Shown one piece after another: positions 18,029 through 26,859 of a DNA stretch of 64,000 nt. The position numbers and the translations under genes are program-made. Each line of letters starts with the position of its first letter. Position 1 is the first letter of the stretch. Below the pieces are notes generated by a model, which was not told where the DNA came from, did no database searches, and saw nothing but the letters and a program-made list of their open reading frames with translations. This DNA is from Geminicoccaceae bacterium. GTDB lineage: Bacteria > Pseudomonadota > Alphaproteobacteria > Geminicoccales > Geminicoccaceae. The DNA lies in NCBI GenBank assembly GCA_020638465.1, contig JACKIM010000002.1:1116001-1180000 (forward strand), given 5' to 3'.

Positions 18029-20764
18029 TCAACCTGACCGCATGCGGCGGACCCGCTGCATGCGTTGCAGCAGGCGGTCGGGCGTGAGTGGTACCTTGTC
18101 GGGCCGGACGCCCACCGCGTCGTGGATGGCGCCGAAGATCGCCGGCGCGGTGGCGGCCAGTGCGGGCTCGCCCAACCCCTTCGCCCCGTCGGGACCCAGC
18201 GGATCGCCTTCTTCAACGAGGAAAATTTCAATGGGAGGAATGTCTCCTATTGTCGGTATCAGGTAGTCATGCAGGTTTTCGTTACGCCCCGGCAGATATT
18301 CCTCCATCAGGGCCAGTCCCAGTCCCTGGGCGATCCCGCCATCGATCTGACCTTCGCACAGGGTCGGATTGATGGCCCGGCCCACGTCGTGAGCCGCCCA
18401 CATGCGCTCGACCGTGACGGTGCCGAGGCCGGTATCGACGGCAACACGCGCCATCTGGGCGGCAAAGCCATAGGATGCATAAGGCACCCCCTGCCCGTTC
18501 TCGTCGAGAGGTTCGGTGGGGGGATCCCAGAAGCCCTGCCCCTTGAGAACGTCACCAGTGGCATCACTCTTCATGCGGGTAAGGTCGATTCTTGTCTTAC
18601 GTCCCCCGTCATCGACAAGGATGTGCCCCTCTGCGAGTTTCAACGACGCCTCTTCCCCGGCATTGGCCAGCCGCAGGATCCGACCGCGGAGATCGAGGCC
18701 CGCCAGCCTTGCGGCATTGCCGGAGACAAAGGTCTGGCGCGAGGCGGATGTCTTGCCGGCATCCCTCGTGCGATCGGTATCGCCCGCTACCTGGCAGAAG
18801 GCTTCCACCGGCAGCCTCAGCGCATCGGCACAGATCTGCACCATGACCGTGGCACTGCCCTGCCCGATATCGACCGCACCATTGTACAGGGTCAGCCTGC
18901 CGCTTGAATCGATGCCCACATCCATCGCGGACGGATTGGTCAGGGCCGTATTGCCAATACCATACCACATGCAGGCCACACCGATACCACGGCGCAGATC
19001 GCCCTCCTCGCGTCGCAACCCCGCCTTCTCGGCCTGCCAGCGGGGTTTCAGTCGTTCCAGACAGGCCACCAGCCCGGTTCCCGACCCGAGCAGCTGCCCG
19101 CTGGCCGTGCGATCTCCATCGCGTAACGCGTTGATCAGGCGAAAGTCGAGGCGATCAATGCCGAGCCCGTCGGCAAGTTCATCCATCAACGCCTCGTGCA
19201 CGATCGCCGCCTGCGGAACGCCGAAGCCCCGAAATGCCCCGGCCGGCGTACCGTTGCTGTAGAGGGCCGTGGTGGTGCAATGGGCCGCCCCGATGCGATA
19301 GGGACCGCTGGCATGGACGGGCACACGGGTGGCGACGGTAGGTCCCCACGAGGCATAGGCGCCCGTGTCGAAATCGCCGTGGAACCGCATCGCCAGCAGG
19401 CGCCCGTCGGCATCCGCACCTGCCGTGGCGGTGATCCTTGCCGGATGCCTTTTCGTCGTCGAGGATATGCTCTCGGGGCGGTCGTAGACACAGCCGACCG
19501 GGCGACCGGTCAGCCAGGCCGCCACCGCGATGATCGGCTGCAACGACACGTCGATCTTGCTGCCGAACCCACCTCCGCAGGCCGTCGGCACGATCCGCAC
19601 CCGTTCGGGCGCGATGCCGAGAACGGCCGCCACCTCGGTGCGGTCCATGTAGGGAGCCTGTGTCGTGGCGACGATCTCGATGCGGTCGCCGATGCGCCGT
19701 GCATATCCCGCCTCGGGCTCGATATAGGCATGTTCGACGAACGAGGTTTCGACCGTGTGCCGGACCGTGACCGCTGCCGCGGCGAGAGACTGGCTGACAT
19801 CGCCGGTGGCAAGCCGTCCGCGCGCCAGAACGTTGTCAGGGGTCTGCGCATGAATGGCCGGACGATCGAACACAAGCGTCGCATCCAGCCCCAGCACCGG
19901 TTTCGTTTCACACCAGATTACCGGAAAACCGGCAAGGTCGAGGGCCCGGATGGCCTGTGGTTCGCCGATGATGGCAGCAACCGGCTCGCCACGATGGCGG
20001 ACCAGTCCGTCGGCCAGGAGCGGCTGGTCCTTGATCTCGGGATAGATGCCAAAGGCATTACGTCCCGGTATGTCACCCGCCAGCAAGATGCGATCGACAC
20101 CCGGATGCAGAAGTCGCCAGGCCTCGACATTTCCCAGTTCGAACGTGGCGGCATGATGGGGGGAGCGAACCAGCCGCAGTTCAAGGCAGTCATCCGGCCA
20201 GCCATCGGCGCCGAATTGCGCCTGTCCCGTCACCTTGTCCGGCCCGTCCAGCCGTGCGATCCGGGCGCCGACGGCGGGCCGGCACGAAGCATTCCCGGCT
20301 GATGGCGCGGCATCCACGGCCATGTCCGTCACCGCCTCGATGATCTTGCGGTAGCCCGTGCATCGGCAGAGCACGCCGCCCAAAGCGGCTTCGACCTCGG
20401 CTTCGTCCGGCGACGGGTTGCCTGAGAGGAGCTCGACTGCCGCCATCAGCATGCCGGGCGTGCAGATGCCGCACTGGGCGGCACCGATATCGAGAAAGCG
20501 CCGTTGCAGGCGCTTGCCGAACGGCAGTGATGCCAGCCCTTCGACCGTGACAACCCGCCGTCCCCGGACATGTGCGACGGGCATCAGGCAGGCGCAGGTC
20601 TGCCGACCATCGACCAGCACCGTACAGGCGCCGCAATCCCCGGCATCGCAACCGATCTTGGTTCCCTCGAGATCGAGTTGCCGGCGCAGGACATGGGCCA
20701 GGCGGGTCATGGGAGGTGTTTCGACATGGACGGCCCTGCCGTTGATCTCGAAATCCACCTTCAT
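18029..20764 (-). CDS. Molybdenum hydroxylase, fused [2Fe-2S] and molybdopterin-binding subunit
   Basis: Xanthine dehydrogenase/aldehyde oxidase-family enzyme, 911 residues from ATG 20764. The N-terminal ferredoxin domain has C39, C44, C47 and C59. A second [2Fe-2S] domain follows (motifs AAQCGICTPGM and LCRCTGYRKI). From about residue 170 comes the large molybdopterin-binding domain with GGGFGSK, AFRGFGVPQ and the catalytic-glutamate region AKGLGEPAL. The start is chosen because ATG 20764 overlaps the upstream stop as ATGA with GGAGGA six bases before it; the longer frame upstream is spurious. Three separate subunits are more usual. Substrate unknown. Confidence 0.88.
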   Translation of the reverse strand: MKVDFEINGRAVHVETPPMTRLAHVLRRQLDLEGTKIGCDAGDCGACTVLVDGRQTCACLMPVAHVRGRRVVTVEGLASLPFGKRLQRRFLDIGAAQCGICTPGMLMAAVELLSGNPSPDEAEVEAALGGVLCRCTGYRKIIEAVTDMAVDAAPSAGNASCRPAVGARIARLDGPDKVTGQAQFGADGWPDDCLELRLVRSPHHAATFELGNVEAWRLLHPGVDRILLAGDIPGRNAFGIYPEIKDQPLLADGLVRHRGEPVAAIIGEPQAIRALDLAGFPVIWCETKPVLGLDATLVFDRPAIHAQTPDNVLARGRLATGDVSQSLAAAAVTVRHTVETSFVEHAYIEPEAGYARRIGDRIEIVATTQAPYMDRTEVAAVLGIAPERVRIVPTACGGGFGSKIDVSLQPIIAVAAWLTGRPVGCVYDRPESISSTTKRHPARITATAGADADGRLLAMRFHGDFDTGAYASWGPTVATRVPVHASGPYRIGAAHCTTTALYSNGTPAGAFRGFGVPQAAIVHEALMDELADGLGIDRLDFRLINALRDGDRTASGQLLGSGTGLVACLERLKPRWQAEKAGLRREEGDLRRGIGVACMWYGIGNTALTNPSAMDVGIDSSGRLTLYNGAVDIGQGSATVMVQICADALRLPVEAFCQVAGDTDRTRDAGKTSASRQTFVSGNAARLAGLDLRGRILRLANAGEEASLKLAEGHILVDDGGRKTRIDLTRMKSDATGDVLKGQGFWDPPTEPLDENGQGVPYASYGFAAQMARVAVDTGLGTVTVERMWAAHDVGRAINPTLCEGQIDGGIAQGLGLALMEEYLPGRNENLHDYLIPTIGDIPPIEIFLVEEGDPLGPDGAKGLGEPALAATAPAIFGAIHDAVGVRPDKVPLTPDRLLQRMQRVRRMRSG

Positions 20765-21621
20765 GCGCATTCCTCCGGCAACACTTCGGCCATGGCTCGC
20801 CGGATGAGCGTCGCCGTGGCTTCCAGGCGATAGGCGGCCGATGCCCGGACATCGTCGATGGGTGCCAGCGGTGCAAGATCGTCCGGCTCGACCGATACCG
20901 TGCAGGCCGCCGCCCGGTCCATGGTCCGCAACCGCCGTTCGAGGCGGGGCAGTCGCCGGGCCGTCGGTGCGCAGGCTCCCACCGCAACCGCACACTCCCC
21001 AACCCGGCCATCGCCCGGGTCACGCTCCACCCGCACCGCCACCATGCTGATCGAGATCACCAGGTGACTGCGCGCGCCGAGCTTGAGAAAGACGCTGCGA
21101 TCCGTTGCCGCCCGGTCCGGGACCAGCAATGCGGTGACAAGCTCATCGTTCCGCCGCGCGGTCTTGCGATTGCCCAGAAGAAATTCATGGAGTGGCAATT
21201 GCCGCCGACCGTCAACGGAACACAGTTCGACGGAAGCATCGAGCGCCAGCAAGGGTGGCGCGCCATCCGCCGCCGGCGAGGCATTGACGATATTCCCGCA
21301 GATCGTCGCGACATTCTGGATCTGCCGCCCGCCCACCCGTACCGCGGCCTGCCGCAAGGCATGGAACCATTCGGGCAAGTCCGCTTCCGCCAGTTCGCGC
21401 CAGCACACAAGCGCGCCGATGCGCCAGACCCCGTCAACGAGATCGATGCCGCGGAGTTCGCGGAGCCCGCCCAGATCCAGCCACGGTCCCGGGTCCTGCC
21501 GTGTCACCATCGCCGGATAGAGGTCGGTGGCGCCGGCTACAGGCCGCCACAGGCCGTCTCGCAACAGTTCGACCGCATCGGCGAGCGATTCCGGCCGCGC
21601 ATATTCCCTCTCGCCATGCAT
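20761..21621 (-). CDS. Molybdenum hydroxylase FAD-binding subunit
   Basis: Medium (FAD) subunit that passes electrons from the [2Fe-2S] centres to an acceptor. The 286 residues have an FAD-binding PCMH-type fold with VAGATDLYPAM near residue 30 and the segment VATICGNIVNASPAADGAP near residue 105, followed by the CO-dehydrogenase flavoprotein C-terminal domain. ATG 21621 is preferred over GTG 21639 because a GGAGGTGAG sequence stands just before it. The gene precedes and overlaps the catalytic-subunit gene. No XdhC-type maturation gene is visible nearby. Confidence 0.88.
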   Translation of the reverse strand: MHGEREYARPESLADAVELLRDGLWRPVAGATDLYPAMVTRQDPGPWLDLGGLRELRGIDLVDGVWRIGALVCWRELAEADLPEWFHALRQAAVRVGGRQIQNVATICGNIVNASPAADGAPPLLALDASVELCSVDGRRQLPLHEFLLGNRKTARRNDELVTALLVPDRAATDRSVFLKLGARSHLVISISMVAVRVERDPGDGRVGECAVAVGACAPTARRLPRLERRLRTMDRAAACTVSVEPDDLAPLAPIDDVRASAAYRLEATATLIRRAMAEVLPEECA

Positions 21622-22077
21622 GTTCCGGCTCACCTCCACGACTCACGCACACGGCCAGCTGTTCTTCATTCCCATCGGCATTGTGTCGCCTGTCAGCGCC
21701 ATGGACAAGGGAGCAACCCGGTATGAAGCCGGGTCCCCGATCGCTGCTGTTCGTTCTCCATCCGCGGCATGTCGAAAAAATGTCACGAACAGGTGGGCAA
21801 ATACTCGCCAGTCACTACAGGGTATGTCGCTGATTTCCCGGGAATCTGTCGGGATTCACCGGCGATTTACCGCGATGGACGATAATCAGGCTGATCGAAC
21901 GGTGCCCGCAATTCGCCTCGCCATCCGGCAGGCGGATCGAAAAATGCGAGCCGTTTCGAACATGAAGTTCGAAGCGGAGTTTCTCGCTGGTGCCGGGGAA
22001 AAGGGTGGATGTCCGGGCGCCGGAAAGCCCGGCGGATACCTGAAACGGGCCGAGGGCCTCAAGTAGAGGAACGTCGC
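21622..22077. other. Intergenic region without a convincing gene
   Basis: About 456 bases between the minus-strand FAD subunit and the plus-strand PAS_5-like gene. It is lower in GC than its surroundings. It holds the divergent promoter region and a weak plus-strand ORF, 21875-22066 (63 residues, MDDNQADRTVPAIRLAIRQA...), which ends 11 bases before the next gene. I cannot assign that ORF to a family. A minus-strand ORF (21815-22093) overlaps it. Neither is called. Confidence 0.4.
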
Positions 22078-22551
22078 ATGTACTGGCTGACAAAGAAGAT
22101 ATTGCCGATTCCGGCGTTGGTCGGCGCCAATCCGGCCCTCACCGTTGCATTCCGCTGCTGGAACAACTCAAGGGAGGAAGGCTGCCTGCCGCCACGCTGT
22201 GCCGTCGACACGCCCCAGTTCCGCCTGCTGGTTCCCGACGTCCACTGGATCGATCTGCGCAAGTTCAACGAGAACGAGGATATCCATCTGGGTCCGCTCG
22301 AAGGCTTTGCCGGTGCGGCCAGTACCGGTCACAACCACCTTCAACCCGTCGACCTCGGCGAGGCTCTGGTCGATGACCTGCACAATGCGGCCTTTGCCGG
22401 CGCGCCCGTCTTCCTCACGCTCGGATTGTCGATCCAGGACGAACCGTTCAGCTATCAGGTCCTCATGATCCCCCACGCCGACGACGGCATGCATGTCACC
22501 GAGATCGCGATCATCGCCGAAGCCGGAGAAGTCGCCTTCGCATCGGCCTAG
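22078..22551 (+). CDS. Hypothetical protein, PAS_5-like
   Basis: A 157-residue protein starting at ATG 22078 after an AGAGGAA ribosome site; a longer in-frame extension is unsupported. The stretch FRCWNNSREEGCLPPRCAVD, followed by a hydrophobic 'LLVPDVHWIDL', resembles the start of the alphaproteobacterial PAS_5 domain family ('W..LR....LP.R.D.DP.....LLP...L.D'). The C-terminal half (YQVLMIPHADDGMHVTEIA) also fits that family's final strands. Weak similarity judged by eye; function unknown. Confidence 0.6.
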   Translation: MYWLTKKILPIPALVGANPALTVAFRCWNNSREEGCLPPRCAVDTPQFRLLVPDVHWIDLRKFNENEDIHLGPLEGFAGAASTGHNHLQPVDLGEALVDDLHNAAFAGAPVFLTLGLSIQDEPFSYQVLMIPHADDGMHVTEIAIIAEAGEVAFASA

Positions 22552-22882
22552 AACGGTCTATTCGGAACAACCAGCGGAGGGAGGTTCCATCCGGACAGTA
22601 GTCTATTCGCCCCGATAGCTGTCAGGCGGTGTCGCCGGACGACCGGCGGCATCGAAGAAACCCCGCGACAAGGGCCACCTCGGCGCGGTTGAGGGACCTT
22701 GCGGGCCACAACGTGCGTGAGGCCTGGACGGGCATCGAAAGTGGAATCGTGCCAATTCAATCCGGTGGGCCTGGCTTCCGAGCAAAGCGGAGACCATCGA
22801 ACAGCCGGGAACGATGTCTTTCGAAATATCGATGGACTTCAAGAGCTTTGAAGAAATATCGAATATTTCCAAATAGCTGAAA
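22552..22882. other. Intergenic region upstream of tRNA-Ile
   Basis: About 330 bases separating the PAS_5-like gene from the minus-strand tRNA. The right end (22818-22880) is AT-rich with repeated GAAATATCGA-type motifs. No gene, clear terminator or promoter could be supported. Confidence 0.4.
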
Positions 22883-22958
22883 TGGTGGGCCCGGTAGGAT
22901 TCGAACCTACGACCAGACCGTTATGAGCGGCCGGCTCTAACCGCTGAGCTACGGGCCC
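22883..22958 (-). tRNA. tRNA-Ile2 (anticodon CAU, lysidine type)
   Basis: Minus-strand cloverleaf of 76 nt with encoded CCA (22883-22885). The acceptor stem GGGCCCG/CGGGCCC and T-loop TTCGAAT are intact. The anticodon loop is CTCATAA with anticodon CAU at 22923-22925. The D-arm GCTCAGCGGTTAGAGC and the CTCATAA loop followed by a TGGTCG variable segment match bacterial ileX-type tRNAs, read as isoleucine AUA after lysidine modification, rather than elongator or initiator tRNA-Met. The identity is inferred from resemblance. Confidence 0.88.
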
Positions 22959-23176
22959 GACGATGTCCTGACTTGCGCAGGCGTTGGCGTCATAGCCGCT
23001 TGCAGTACCGGGTGACAAGCCGTTCGCGTCGTTTCGCCCGGACGATTCGCCACCCTCCGGATCTTGCCCTGACGCACCATGCATATCTGACGACGCTGAA
23101 GGGCAGGTCATGGCGGCAACAGGCGAACTTCGGACTAGACTGCGACAAATCCTGCTCATTGTCGCTGGAGGCAACC

Positions 23177-24355
23177 ATGACAAACCCCGAGCGCCCCGAG
23201 CGCGATGCTGTCGACGCACGCACCCGACCGCTCGTCGTGATCATCATGCTGACGGCACTGCTCCTGCTCCTGATGTCGCTGGTCGCAGTCGGCGAGTGGC
23301 TCCTTCCCGCTGGCGACGACGCCCAGATGCGCCGGGCCCTGACGCTGCGCGAACACGTTCCCCAGGACAACATCCTGCCGCTCTCCTTCACCGATCGCAG
23401 CGTGCACCCCGAAGGCCGCTCGACCGTCCGCTTCCAGGTAGGTCCCGGGCGCTATGTCGAACCATCCGGCACCCTGCCCGATCCCGACCTGAAGATCGTC
23501 TTCCTCGGCGGATCAACCACCGAGAACAAGCACGCGGCCGAACTCGAACGCTGGCCCTACCGCGTCGGCAGGATCCTCGACGAGCGCCTCGACATCGCCG
23601 TGGACACCTGGAACTCGGGCGTCTCGGGCAACGATTCCATGCACAGCAACCTGATCCTGCTCGGCAAGATCGTACCGTTGCAGCCCGACATGGTGGTCCT
23701 GATGCACGACATCAACGATGTGGTGCCCCTGCTCTATTTCGACACCTACTGGAATGACAGCGACCGGGGACTTGTCCACTTCGAGGAACTTCCCGGCTTC
23801 ACCGATGCACTCGCCTGGCGCGTCCAGAATCTCCTGCCGGACACCTACCGCGCCCTGTCCGTCCTCAAGAGAAAGCTGTCGAAATCCGAAGAATCCTTCG
23901 CCGCAAGCCGGCGCATCGGCGATCCGCAGCGCTTCGACGCCTACCGGCAGATGTTCCGGAGATCCCTGCACACCTTCGTATCCACAGCACGCATATGGGA
24001 TATCGAGCCGGTACTGATGACCCAGCCGGGCCGTTTCAAGGGCGATGACCTGGAAGCCCTGCGCGCCGAAGCGCACAGGCTCGGCGTCGATCCCGACCAG
24101 ATGGCGACCCTCTTCCACCTGTTCAACGACGATATCCGCAACCTCGCCCGGCACTACGAGGTGCCGCTGATCGACCTCGCCGAAACCTTCGAGGCCGGTC
24201 CCGAAACCATGTATGACTTCGTTCACTACAATGACCGCGGATCGCGCATGATCGCCGACCTCGTTGCCGACGGACTGGAAGGCATCATCCGCAGCGAACG
24301 GGGAACCGGCCCGGAGAATGGCGGCGATCCGTCGGCCTCGCGCGACCGGTCGTGA
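23177..24355 (+). CDS. SGNH/GDSL-type hydrolase with N-terminal membrane anchor
   Basis: A 392-residue protein starting at ATG 23177, five bases after TGGAGG. One transmembrane helix (about residues 19-42) anchors it, with the catalytic part probably periplasmic. Block I is VFLGGSTTENKHA near residue 100 (catalytic Ser), a GNDS-like element is SGVSGNDSMHS, and the C-terminal DFVHYNDRGSRMIAD supplies the Asp/His. This fits SGNH esterases that act on surface polysaccharides or lipids; the substrate cannot be inferred. The 3' end overlaps nothing convincing on the other strand. Confidence 0.82.
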   Translation: MTNPERPERDAVDARTRPLVVIIMLTALLLLLMSLVAVGEWLLPAGDDAQMRRALTLREHVPQDNILPLSFTDRSVHPEGRSTVRFQVGPGRYVEPSGTLPDPDLKIVFLGGSTTENKHAAELERWPYRVGRILDERLDIAVDTWNSGVSGNDSMHSNLILLGKIVPLQPDMVVLMHDINDVVPLLYFDTYWNDSDRGLVHFEELPGFTDALAWRVQNLLPDTYRALSVLKRKLSKSEESFAASRRIGDPQRFDAYRQMFRRSLHTFVSTARIWDIEPVLMTQPGRFKGDDLEALRAEAHRLGVDPDQMATLFHLFNDDIRNLARHYEVPLIDLAETFEAGPETMYDFVHYNDRGSRMIADLVADGLEGIIRSERGTGPENGGDPSASRDRS

Positions 24356-24420
24356 CACCGGCCGAAAAACAACCCCGCCGCAAGCAGCAGGGCAAGAAAC
24401 GGGGAATGAACCCAAGAGAT

Positions 24421-25118
24421 TCATCCGGCCAGCACGAAAAGCCCGGCGACGCGAACGGTCTCCAGGCTGGTCCGGCTATCGGGCAGCAAGGGCGGGGCGG
24501 ATCGCGGGCGCGGGCGGCCAGCCATGCCATGGCCGACACGCAGGCGACCGACATTTCGATGGACCGGGCCATGACCGCATCCGGCAATCGCCCGCCTGGA
24601 ATACATGAACGGCCGAGAGCGCCCTGAATGAAGACGATCAGCCGGCTGTGCCAGAGTCCTTCGGCGACCTCGCCGACAGGCGCGGAATCGCTCGCGCAAA
24701 CGGGCACGGGCTTGTCCGGCCCGCCGCCGGCCGCGCGACGCCGCCGCACCGATTGCAGCAGCAGACCCACGGCTTCGGCCGGATCGTCGCCCGCAAGATA
24801 GGCGAGCCACGCCCGGCGGAACTGCCGCTTTTCCCCGGCATCCAGCGCCAGTCCGGCGGATTCCGCCGCGACGAACGCATCCAGAACCGGCATGAACCGC
24901 CGCAGGACACAGCGCAGGCCCGCCGCACGGACATGTCGCGCCGCCAGCCGGAATGCCGTCAGCGCTCCTTCCTTCATGAACGCGACCGCCGGTCGCCGCT
25001 GCCTGTGCACCCGGTTCCCGACGCCTGCCAGCGCCCGACACGTCCGGAGCAGCCGCAACGACCGCTCCAGCACGCCCCGGACATGCAGGCCCGCGATATG
25101 CTTCACGAATCCAGCCAT
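24421..25118 (-). CDS. Hypothetical protein, probably frameshifted
   Basis: Minus-strand coding signal from ATG 25118. Codon use is coding-like for about 205 residues (for example VFIQGALGRSCIPGGRLPDA and EMSVACVSAMAWLAARARD). Then, near 24490-24510, inside a GC-rich run, the frame degrades into rare codons while another frame becomes coding-like (LLPDSRTSLETVRVAGLFVL) and stops at 24421. This suggests a one-base indel, either real decay or a sequencing error. Without the shift the frame runs on to 24285. I recognise no family. It follows chrA after 48 bases, with a palindrome between them. Confidence 0.4.
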
Positions 25119-25135
25119 AAGACGACAGTACCATA

Positions 25136-25148
25136 CGATACCGTATCG
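25136..25148. promoter_or_regulatory. Palindrome CGATAC-C-GTATCG upstream of the hypothetical gene
   Basis: Perfect 6-bp half-sites with a one-base centre, located between the chrA stop (25167) and the ATG at 25118, in AT-rich sequence. The form is typical of a dimeric repressor operator. No regulator is identified next to it. Confidence 0.3.
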
Positions 25149-25166
25149 AATAAAGGATTTTATTCT

Positions 25167-26405
25167 TTAAAAGGAAATGATCCCCGACGTTCGCACGACC
25201 GCCATGGTGATGCCACCGACGGCCGCTGCGAGGACGACGGTCCAGGGTGGCGCCTTCCATGCCACCAGCAGAACGAAGCATGCAAGCGCCAGCGCGAAGT
25301 CGCCCTGATCTCCGATGGCACCGGTGAAAACGGGAGCATAGAGCGCCGCTGCGAGAATTCCGACGACCGCGGCATTGGCCCCCTGCATGGCCGATTGTGC
25401 CGGCGCCATCATCCGGAACCGGTCCCAGAACGGCAGGACGCCGATCAGGACCAGGAAGCCCGGCAGGAACACCGCAACCAGCGCGATCGCCGCTCCGGCG
25501 ACACCATCCGGCCCCGGGACGAGCAACGCGCCGAGATAGGCGGCGAAGGTGAAGAGCGGCCCGGGCACCGCCTGTGCCGCGCCATAGCCGGCGAGGAACG
25601 CGTCGGGCGTGACCCAGCCGGGCTGCACGACACCAGCCTGCAGGAGGGGCAGCACGACATGACCTCCCCCGAACACCAGTGCCCCCGCCCGATAGAAACT
25701 GTCGATGACCGCCAGCAACTGCGACCCGCCGGCGGCGAGCGGCAGGCAAACGAGAAGGGCGGCAAAGACCGTCAGGGCCATGCCCGCATCCCTGCGGCGG
25801 ACGGGCATGGCAACAGGGGCGCCGACGGACCCCGCCGCACCCCGGCCCAGAATCAGGCCGGCGATGGCGCCAATGAGGATGGCACCCGCCATTCCGAACG
25901 CACCGGGAACCAGCGCGAGCCAGATCACGGCACCCGCGGCGATGGCCGCACGTTCACGATCGGGACACAGGGTCCTGGCCATGCCCCACACCGCCTGCGC
26001 GACAATGGCCACGGCGACGATCTTCAGCCCGTGCAGGGCACCGGACCCGACCGGGCCGGATATCGACGAGGCCGTCATGGCGAAGGCGAGCAGGACCAGG
26101 GCGGAAGGCAGGGTAAAGGCGACAAAGGCCGCGAGCGCGCCGAGCCAGCCCGCCCGCATCAGCCCCAGTGCAAACCCCACCTGGCTCGAAGCCGGCCCGG
26201 GCAGGAACTGGCACAGGGCGACCAGATCGGCAAAGGCGCGATCGTCGAGCCACTTGCGCCGCGTGACCAGCTCATCGCGAAAATATCCGAGATGCGCGAC
26301 GGGCCCGCCGAACGAAGTCAGACCCAGTTTCATGAAGACGCCGAAAACCTCCCCCGGAGTCCCCCCGGACCCGGCACGCCTCGACTGCACCTCACTTACA
26401 GTCAC
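25167..26405 (-). CDS. chrA: Chromate transporter ChrA
   Basis: CHR-family inner-membrane protein, 412 residues from GTG 26405 (ATG 26447 would add 14 unlikely residues). It has two homologous halves of about five to six helices each. The first half begins with VFGVFMKLGLTSFGGPVAHL and contains CQFLPGPASSQVGFALG. The second half has RAGALVFGGGHVVLPLL and GYGAAQAVPGPLFTFAAYLG. These paired GGP/GGGH and PGP motifs are diagnostic. Chromate or sulfate export is the family role; the true substrate is not shown by the sequence. Confidence 0.92.
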   Translation of the reverse strand: MTVSEVQSRRAGSGGTPGEVFGVFMKLGLTSFGGPVAHLGYFRDELVTRRKWLDDRAFADLVALCQFLPGPASSQVGFALGLMRAGWLGALAAFVAFTLPSALVLLAFAMTASSISGPVGSGALHGLKIVAVAIVAQAVWGMARTLCPDRERAAIAAGAVIWLALVPGAFGMAGAILIGAIAGLILGRGAAGSVGAPVAMPVRRRDAGMALTVFAALLVCLPLAAGGSQLLAVIDSFYRAGALVFGGGHVVLPLLQAGVVQPGWVTPDAFLAGYGAAQAVPGPLFTFAAYLGALLVPGPDGVAGAAIALVAVFLPGFLVLIGVLPFWDRFRMMAPAQSAMQGANAAVVGILAAALYAPVFTGAIGDQGDFALALACFVLLVAWKAPPWTVVLAAAVGGITMAVVRTSGIISF

Positions 26406-26685
26406 GGCCTTTCCCGCGTTTCGTCGACATACCGACATCCATCGCAAATTTCACCGCAAGGTATCATGAGGATGACGGCAAGGTAAGGGAATGACATCCC
26501 TTTTGCATTCGATTGAATCTCTTTGGGTACATTCCCCGCTGCCAGCGGATGCCAGGGAGGACCCGGCCATGAGAAACGCACCGTCCGGCCGGAACGAAAA
26601 AAGCCGCCGACTGCCGATGAAACGGCCAGTTCCGGCAAACCTGACAATTCGACTTCAGGGGATATTTCAGACTTGAGAAACGGGA

Positions 26686-26771
26686 TGGTGCGGTTGAGAG
26701 GACTCGAACCTCCACGGGCTAGGCCCACAGCGCCCTCAACGCTGCGCGTCTACCAATTCCGCCACAACCGC
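26686..26771 (-). tRNA. tRNA-Leu (anticodon GAG)
   Basis: Class II tRNA of 86 nt on the minus strand with encoded CCA (26686-26688). The acceptor stem GCGGTTG/CAACCGC is perfect. The anticodon stem CAGCG/CGCTG encloses the loop TTGAGGG with anticodon GAG (26735-26737). A long variable arm (TGGGCCTAGCCCG) and T-loop TTCGAGT are present. The 280 bases between chrA and this tRNA contain no supported feature. Confidence 0.95.
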
Positions 26772-26859
26772 GTGACCATGTTGGTGCGCCGCTTTTTAAA
26801 GGGATTTCGCGACCATGCAAGGGGAAGTTGCAGGTTCGCGTCACGCAGGGCTGCAAAAA

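Noticed and set aside
21875..22066. 63-residue plus-strand ORF just upstream of the PAS_5-like gene
   Set aside because: No good ribosome site, no recognised family, and an overlapping minus-strand ORF is equally plausible; recorded under the intergenic entry.
24648..26486. 612-residue plus-strand ORF opposite chrA
   Set aside because: Shadow frame rich in Arg/Gly/Pro; chrA on the other strand explains the sequence.
26448..26685. Short ORFs between chrA and tRNA-Leu
   Set aside because: Overlapping frames on both strands with low-complexity sequence and no start signals.
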